DNA from: Bacteroidota bacterium
GTDB taxonomy: Bacteria > Bacteroidota > Bacteroidia > Bacteroidales > VadinHA17
NCBI GenBank assembly: GCA_016868515.1
Contig: VGGM01000014.1
Location: 1 to 12,239 of the forward strand
Length of the DNA: 12,239 bases
Direction of reading: 5' to 3'
Shown here in pieces: positions 7,461-12,239 of the stretch. The notes under the pieces are model-generated. The model did not search any database. It had not been told where the DNA came from and saw only the letters and a program-made list of their open reading frames with translations. The position numbers and the translations under genes were made by a program. Positions within the stretch are counted from its first letter, which is position 1. Every line of letters starts with the position of its first letter.

Positions 7461-10400
7461 ATGAAGAGAGTAATTGTTCTTCTGGTAATTATGTTTCCGT
7501 TGTTTACGGTATCAGAGGCTCAGATAAACAGATACGGGGTACCGCTTCACAGCACATATAGCGTTGAACTGTCAGGCGCTGCGGAGTATAACCATTGCAT
7601 GACGAAGGATAATAACGGCATTGTCTATTTCGGCAATGACGGCCGGGGTGTTATTAGATATGACGGTACCATCTGGTCGCTTATACCGGTCCGGAATAAG
7701 CCCACTTTGTATGCCATAAAAGCAGACAAAAGGAATATAATATATCTGGGCGGGAACTATGAATTCGGTTACCTGCAGCCGTTGGCCGATGGCTCAATGA
7801 GTTATGTGTCTCTTGCCCAGCGTATCGACACAGTTGTAAATATCCGGATAGTCTTTTCGATAGTGGTTGGTGACGACAGGGTTGTATTTGCTGCACAGCG
7901 CAATATCTTCACCTATTATCCGGCAACCGATTCCCTTGAAGTATTCGACGTGGCGGCACTGGGGTACCGGAACCTTCTGACTATGATACCGGCCGGTGAC
8001 AGGTTGTTTGTTTCCGATAATGTATCAGGTCTTCTTGAGTTCACCGGCGATTCTCTTAAACCGCTGCCCGGCGGCCAGTATTTTTCCAGGAATATTATAA
8101 CCACCATGATTAAATGTGGTGATGAGGAATTGATTATCGGAACTTATGAAAACGGCCTTTACCTGTACAACTTCATTACCGGTGAGATTGATGATTCATT
8201 CCCTGAAAATGGACTTAATGAAAGGCTGAAGCAGGCACAGATTTACAGGGGGGTCTGCCTGGGTGATGATCAGTATGCGATAGGTACCAGAAATACCGAG
8301 GGTGTATTGATAATCGACAGGAAGGGAAGGGTTGTCTCACAGCTGACTGCCGAGGTTATAGGTATGGATAACAACGTGGTAACTGCCATGTACGCCGACC
8401 CTGTATATCCTACCGAGCTATGGATAGCAACATTGGGTTTCTTCACCAAGGTTTACCTGAATCTGCCGTTTACATACTTTGGCAAACCCCAAGGTTTGAA
8501 CAGCGGGATAAACACAATAGTAAGCTTCAACAATACCCTGTACGCAGGCAATGACAACGGTTTGTCGAAGCTTGTGACCGGACCACAGGGCTTCCCGGTA
8601 TTTAAGGATATGCCTGAAATAACATCTGCCACCCCTGTACTCAGGGTTTTTGACAATGGTCGTGAGAATTTTCTGATTGCAGGAACCCAGTCGGGTACCT
8701 TTATGATCGATGCAGGCGACAGGGTTTCAGGTATCGAGAATAGCTTCATTAAAGGTGAGAGAAACCCGCAGGATGTACGGAAAATTGCACATTCGAAGGT
8801 CGAGCCGGATGTAGTTTATCTTGGCGTGTCGAATGGTCTGCTGAAAATCCGCTACCTTGGTAATGGGCGGTGGGAGAATATTAGAAAATTCCCGGTACAG
8901 GTTCACGTTACCGAAATAGAGGAAACACCTGACGGCAGTATATGGTTCTCGGGTGGCAGTATGAAATGGGTTAGCAGGATCATGATTTCAGGTTCGGACA
9001 CTACCATAGTTGAATACAACAAGGATAAAGGGTTGCCCGATACTCTGGGATTCAAGATTAAGCTGATCGACGATGTTTTACTGGTAGGTACGCCGGTAGG
9101 GGTATTTCGCTACAATAGTGACAATGACCAGTTTGTTGATGCCAATTCTGTTTTCTACAATTTTACATCGGGATATGAGGTGTCATTCCTTACGGTTGAC
9201 GAGGAGGGTGATTACTGGATAAGCTACAGGGAGGGGAATAGGGAAGACAACAGGTTTCTTGAAGCAATGATTCCCCGTGATGAGGACCGTAAAGCTGTAA
9301 TATTCCATCCTTTCAGTATTCTTCCAATTGCCCCGGCGTTTGATATTGTAAGGTATGAGGGCCGTGCATGGCTGGCCAAATCGAAGAATGTATTTGTAGT
9401 TGACAAGGAGAAACTCTTACGGCCGGAACCCGGTTTCAGAGCTTTCCTGAACATGATAAGGGTGGGGTCCGATTCGGTGATTATGAAACAGTCATTTGTT
9501 GTCACCGGCGAGAACGGCCGAAAGTACCCCTCACTTGATCAGCCTTCCGGAACCATTGCATCTCTTGCCTACAGGTTTAATAATGTCTCATTTTACTGGA
9601 CATCAAATTACTATATCGATGAAGAGAAGACCCAGTACAGTTATTTCCTTGAGGGCAATGATGACGCATGGTCAAGATGGGAGAACCTCTTGTATAAGGA
9701 TTTCAGCAACCTGAAGTATGGCCAGTACAAGTTCCGGCTTAAGGCCAGAACCATTACAGGCATTGAAAGTCCGGAAACGGTATTTGAGTTTGTAATCCAG
9801 AAACCCTGGTATGTCACGTTTGTGGCCATACTTGGATACATAATTGCCATTGTCGCCATCATTCTCGGAATTATAAAGATATACACCAAGAGGCTTATTA
9901 ATGAGAACATCAGGCTTGAAGGCATAGTAGCCGAACGCACAGCCGAGGTCGTGAAGCAGAAGGAGGAGCTTGAGTCAAGCATACACTATGCCAGCCGGAT
10001 ACAGAGGGCATTGCTTCCTTCAGAGAAGATTCTTTCTGATAACCTGAAGAACTACTTCGTTCTTTTCAAACCCCGCGATATTGTAAGCGGAGACTTTTAC
10101 TGGATGACCAAGCGGTCCGATAAGCTGTTTATTGTGGCAGCCGACTGTACGGGTCATGGTGTTCCCGGAGCATTTATGAGCCTGCTGGGAATGTCGTTTC
10201 TCGATGAGATTGTAAATAAATCGTCCATTTACAGGGCCGACACTATACTGAAAGAGCTGAGGTTTCATGTAACCAACTCCCTTAAGCAGGTTGGTGAGGA
10301 TGATGAGGCCAAGGATGGCATGGATCTGGCACTGCTGGTAGTTGATTTTGGCAATAGCAGGATAGAATTCTCGGGTGCATATAATCCTTGTTTCAAGGTT

Positions 10401-10796
10401 AGAAGGCTTGCAGACAGGGAATCCGGAGAGAGCACTGAACTGAACGGATTATCTGGTGAAGAGGGTTCCTTGTCAAATGGCCGCTACCTTCTTGAAGTTG
10501 TATCGGCATCAAAGATGCCAATCGGCATAAGCGGAAGGATGAATGAGGATTTTGTGCTGCACGAATGGAAACTGGAAAAGGGGGTCTCTTACTATCTCTT
10601 TTCCGATGGATATGTTGACCAGTTCGGGAGTAACGGAAGGAAATTCATGAAAAAGAATTTCAAGAAACTGCTGCTTGATATCCAGGAGTACCCTATGAAG
10701 AAGCAGAAAGAAATTCTTGAGGAGACCCTAAATCAATGGATGGGCGATACGCCACAGATAGACGACATTCTGGTGGTTGGATTGCGGACCGATTAG
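7461..10796 (+). CDS. Periplasmic beta-propeller/Y_Y_Y sensor with cytoplasmic SpoIIE-type PP2C phosphatase
   Basis: This 1111-residue membrane receptor has, in order: a signal peptide (1-20, ending SEA-Q); a large periplasmic beta-propeller built from two-component-regulator-like repeats (about 22-650), with blade-like phrases such as YFGNDGRGVIRYDG and SIWFSGG; a Y_Y_Y domain (about 719-778); one transmembrane helix (782-807); a short coiled coil with VAERTAEVVKQKEELE; and a SpoIIE/PP2C phosphatase (about 850-1110). The phosphatase acidic residues are present: D878 in SGDFYW, D895 in AADCTGHG, D1049 in LFSDGYVDQFG and D1101-D1102 in IDDILVVG. It therefore looks catalytically intact and should dephosphorylate Ser/Thr phosphoproteins, typically anti-sigma antagonist proteins. 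No kinase, HTH or receiver domain is present. The frame opens at a TTG (7428), but the ATG at 7461 starts the signal peptide. The ligand is unknown and no partner protein is encoded here. Confidence 0.93.
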   Translation: MKRVIVLLVIMFPLFTVSEAQINRYGVPLHSTYSVELSGAAEYNHCMTKDNNGIVYFGNDGRGVIRYDGTIWSLIPVRNKPTLYAIKADKRNIIYLGGNYEFGYLQPLADGSMSYVSLAQRIDTVVNIRIVFSIVVGDDRVVFAAQRNIFTYYPATDSLEVFDVAALGYRNLLTMIPAGDRLFVSDNVSGLLEFTGDSLKPLPGGQYFSRNIITTMIKCGDEELIIGTYENGLYLYNFITGEIDDSFPENGLNERLKQAQIYRGVCLGDDQYAIGTRNTEGVLIIDRKGRVVSQLTAEVIGMDNNVVTAMYADPVYPTELWIATLGFFTKVYLNLPFTYFGKPQGLNSGINTIVSFNNTLYAGNDNGLSKLVTGPQGFPVFKDMPEITSATPVLRVFDNGRENFLIAGTQSGTFMIDAGDRVSGIENSFIKGERNPQDVRKIAHSKVEPDVVYLGVSNGLLKIRYLGNGRWENIRKFPVQVHVTEIEETPDGSIWFSGGSMKWVSRIMISGSDTTIVEYNKDKGLPDTLGFKIKLIDDVLLVGTPVGVFRYNSDNDQFVDANSVFYNFTSGYEVSFLTVDEEGDYWISYREGNREDNRFLEAMIPRDEDRKAVIFHPFSILPIAPAFDIVRYEGRAWLAKSKNVFVVDKEKLLRPEPGFRAFLNMIRVGSDSVIMKQSFVVTGENGRKYPSLDQPSGTIASLAYRFNNVSFYWTSNYYIDEEKTQYSYFLEGNDDAWSRWENLLYKDFSNLKYGQYKFRLKARTITGIESPETVFEFVIQKPWYVTFVAILGYIIAIVAIILGIIKIYTKRLINENIRLEGIVAERTAEVVKQKEELESSIHYASRIQRALLPSEKILSDNLKNYFVLFKPRDIVSGDFYWMTKRSDKLFIVAADCTGHGVPGAFMSLLGMSFLDEIVNKSSIYRADTILKELRFHVTNSLKQVGEDDEAKDGMDLALLVVDFGNSRIEFSGAYNPCFKVRRLADRESGESTELNGLSGEEGSLSNGRYLLEVVSASKMPIGISGRMNEDFVLHEWKLEKGVSYYLFSDGYVDQFGSNGRKFMKKNFKKLLLDIQEYPMKKQKEILEETLNQWMGDTPQIDDILVVGLRTD

Positions 10797-10801
10797 GTCC
10801 G
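10785..10801. terminator. Small hairpin at the convergent gene junction, possible weak terminator
   Basis: CGGACC at 10785-10790 pairs with GGTCCG at 10796-10801 around a five-base loop GATTA. The hairpin spans the TAG stop of the phosphatase gene (10794-10796) and ends four bases before the KamA-family stop. There is no T run on either side, so termination by this element alone is doubtful. It is the only structure in the 8-base gap between the two convergent genes. Confidence 0.3.
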
Positions 10802-10804
10802 GCA

Positions 10805-12239
10805 TCAGGTGTGACCAACATTCGTGATTTCCTCAGTAATCATTAGGTCAGTTTCAGGGTATTCGAAAATGTCCGATCTTGGCTCGGTGTTTCCGATTGT
10901 GTAACCCCAAAGGGATTCGTATTCCTGGGTATCTTCTCCCATTTTTTCAAGTTGATCGATGTATTTATGTAACGGCTTTGACTCGATTATATAAACCTTA
11001 CCATACTGATTTACGGCAGGACTATGCCTCCTCTCACTATCATGCCCGAACTCAAGAATCCGTCTTCCCCTTCGAGTAATTCCAATGGTTCTGAAAGTCA
11101 TGCTCTTTCCTATGCCGGGAAGGTTGACTATATTTCTGTCGGTGGCGATAAATGGTACAGAGTACTTTTCCCTTTTTGATAGAAGCCATTCATCGGGTTT
11201 TACCGCACCGTTAGCGAGTCCGGTGAAGTCTGTTTTTAGTTCGGCAAGTTCTGTTTTTCCCAGGTATTTCTCTTCTGTTAATTCCTGCAGCGACCTGGCA
11301 TTCGTGGCAAAATTTCTGTGGTTCTCCATGTAACCCTTAACGGTGAATGTATAGTAAGTTAGAATGCCGGTGTCATTTAGTACCTTTCTGAGCTTAGCAG
11401 TATGGCCCCGGCGTGATGCGGCCGCAGTGAATACCATCTGGTTGGTTACAATCCAGCCTGCATCTGTAAGTCTCCTGACAGCCTGTTCTGATTCCGGGGT
11501 TATTTCTGCCGGCGAGATAAAGTGGGTTTGTATAAAAAATTGGCTGATACCGGCTTCTGAAGCTCTTCTCCGGAAATCACCAAGAATAGCTGCGAGTTCC
11601 GGGGTTATGCGCTGGGGAAGATAAACCGGAAGCCGTGTTCCCAGCCTTACCCTTTGCATCTCTGCATATTTTGAGCCATCGGGTCTTCTCAGGTTTGCCT
11701 CCTTCTTTCTCAGTGCCATTTTGTACACTGCCTCGAGTATCACTTTAAGCGACCTGTCAGAACTCATCAGTGCATCACCTCCTGTTATCAGGATGTCCCT
11801 TAGTTGACTGTCATTTTCAAAATACTCCATCAGCGATTCAAGCTTATCCTCCCAACACTCATCAGGTTTGAGCTTTTCAAGGTTAAAGTTGAGATTACCA
11901 CGCTGAAAGTCATACATTCTCTGGCATGAGACACATAGTCCGCCGCATGCTCTGCCCATAGTGTCGGGGATAAGTATAGCCACCTCGGGGTATCGCCTGT
12001 GTATGTTGGTTTCATTTGGCAACAACCAGCCAGCTGCATTCGGGACTCCGGGCTTCACCTTGTCTTCCTTTTCCCATGCCTCAATCTGGCCATATTCATC
12101 AATCAATTCCTTACTGTAAATTACATATTCCCTTATTGTCTGATCGGCATATAATACCTCTTCATCATTCGATTCATTGAGTAATGACAGATAGTATGGG
12201 TTTACAAAGAAAGGAATCCCTGCATGTCGTGCATGCCTT
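10805..12239 (-). CDS. KamA-family radical SAM enzyme, lysine 2,3-aminomutase-like (5' end outside window)
   Basis: At least 477 residues are visible and the frame is open to the right edge. A TTG at 12106 is not the start, because the upstream codons continue family-like sequence (HARHAGIPFFVNPYYLSLL). Numbering from that TTG, C54-C58-C61 in ACGGLCVSC form the CxxxCxxC site for the [4Fe-4S] cluster that cleaves S-adenosylmethionine. ITGGDALM (107-114) is the family GGD motif. K334 in NLPGIGK is the best match for the PLP-binding lysine of lysine 2,3-aminomutase (LAM), whose motif is DAPGGGGK. So it is probably a cytoplasmic PLP- and SAM-dependent amino acid mutase or relative. Differences from LAM: the two aspartates that hold the lysine side-chain amine are not conserved, about 35 extra residues precede the PLP lysine, and no cysteines remain after C84, so LAM's C-terminal zinc ligands are missing. 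The substrate may not be lysine. It is convergent with the phosphatase gene. Confidence 0.86.
   Translation of the reverse strand, partial: RHARHAGIPFFVNPYYLSLLNESNDEEVLYADQTIREYVIYSKELIDEYGQIEAWEKEDKVKPGVPNAAGWLLPNETNIHRRYPEVAILIPDTMGRACGGLCVSCQRMYDFQRGNLNFNLEKLKPDECWEDKLESLMEYFENDSQLRDILITGGDALMSSDRSLKVILEAVYKMALRKKEANLRRPDGSKYAEMQRVRLGTRLPVYLPQRITPELAAILGDFRRRASEAGISQFFIQTHFISPAEITPESEQAVRRLTDAGWIVTNQMVFTAAASRRGHTAKLRKVLNDTGILTYYTFTVKGYMENHRNFATNARSLQELTEEKYLGKTELAELKTDFTGLANGAVKPDEWLLSKREKYSVPFIATDRNIVNLPGIGKSMTFRTIGITRRGRRILEFGHDSERRHSPAVNQYGKVYIIESKPLHKYIDQLEKMGEDTQEYESLWGYTIGNTEPRSDIFEYPETDLMITEEITNVGHT

Noticed and set aside
12104..12106. TTG as the start codon of the KamA-family gene
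   Set aside because: The frame stays open to the window edge and the upstream 44 codons encode family-like sequence, so the true start is outside the window.
1..12239. CRISPR array, defence island, mobile element or phage region
   Set aside because: No spaced direct repeats, transposase, integrase, terminal inverted repeats or toxin/antitoxin-like gene pairs are seen, and base composition looks uniform.

Overview
The window looks like ordinary chromosomal DNA of a Bacteroidota bacterium, probably of the Bacteroidales/Marinilabiliales type. The main reasons are a gingipain-family peptidase ending in a type IX secretion (T9SS) sorting domain, a periplasmic propeller plus Y_Y_Y sensor of the kind expanded in this phylum, start codons without clear Shine-Dalgarno sequences, and promoter-like TAnnTTTG elements. 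No rRNA, tRNA, CRISPR array, insertion sequence or phage gene is visible. Every gene-free gap is under about 200 bases.

Layout from left to right. (1) 1-455, minus: a small two-helix membrane protein with a possible PH-like domain, cut by the left edge. (2) 623-2876, plus: a two-gene unit of a Tat-exported Gfo/Idh/MocA oxidoreductase and a DUF1080 (3-keto-disaccharide hydrolase family) lipoprotein, closed by a strong hairpin terminator. (3) 7260-2937, minus: a large secreted C25 (gingipain-like) peptidase followed after 10 bases by a small cytoplasmic HD-domain hydrolase. (4) 7461-10796, plus: a 1111-residue one-piece signalling protein with a periplasmic beta-propeller and Y_Y_Y sensor, one transmembrane helix, a short coiled coil and a cytoplasmic SpoIIE/PP2C phosphatase. 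It is divergent from the peptidase across a 200-base spacer. (5) 12239-10805, minus: a KamA-family (lysine 2,3-aminomutase-like) radical SAM enzyme that runs off the right edge. Its substrate-pocket region differs clearly from true lysine aminomutase.

How the genes may work together. The oxidoreductase and DUF1080 lipoprotein fit an envelope pathway in which a sugar is oxidised at C3 and the resulting keto-glycoside is cleaved. The peptidase is probably exported to the cell surface by T9SS. The sensor-phosphatase probably controls a partner-switching (anti-sigma/anti-anti-sigma) or related phosphoprotein target that is not in this window. I see no strong case for a wholly new multi-gene system. 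The most unusual items are the altered KamA-family pocket, the phosphatase output on a propeller sensor, and the pairing of an HD hydrolase with the secreted peptidase.
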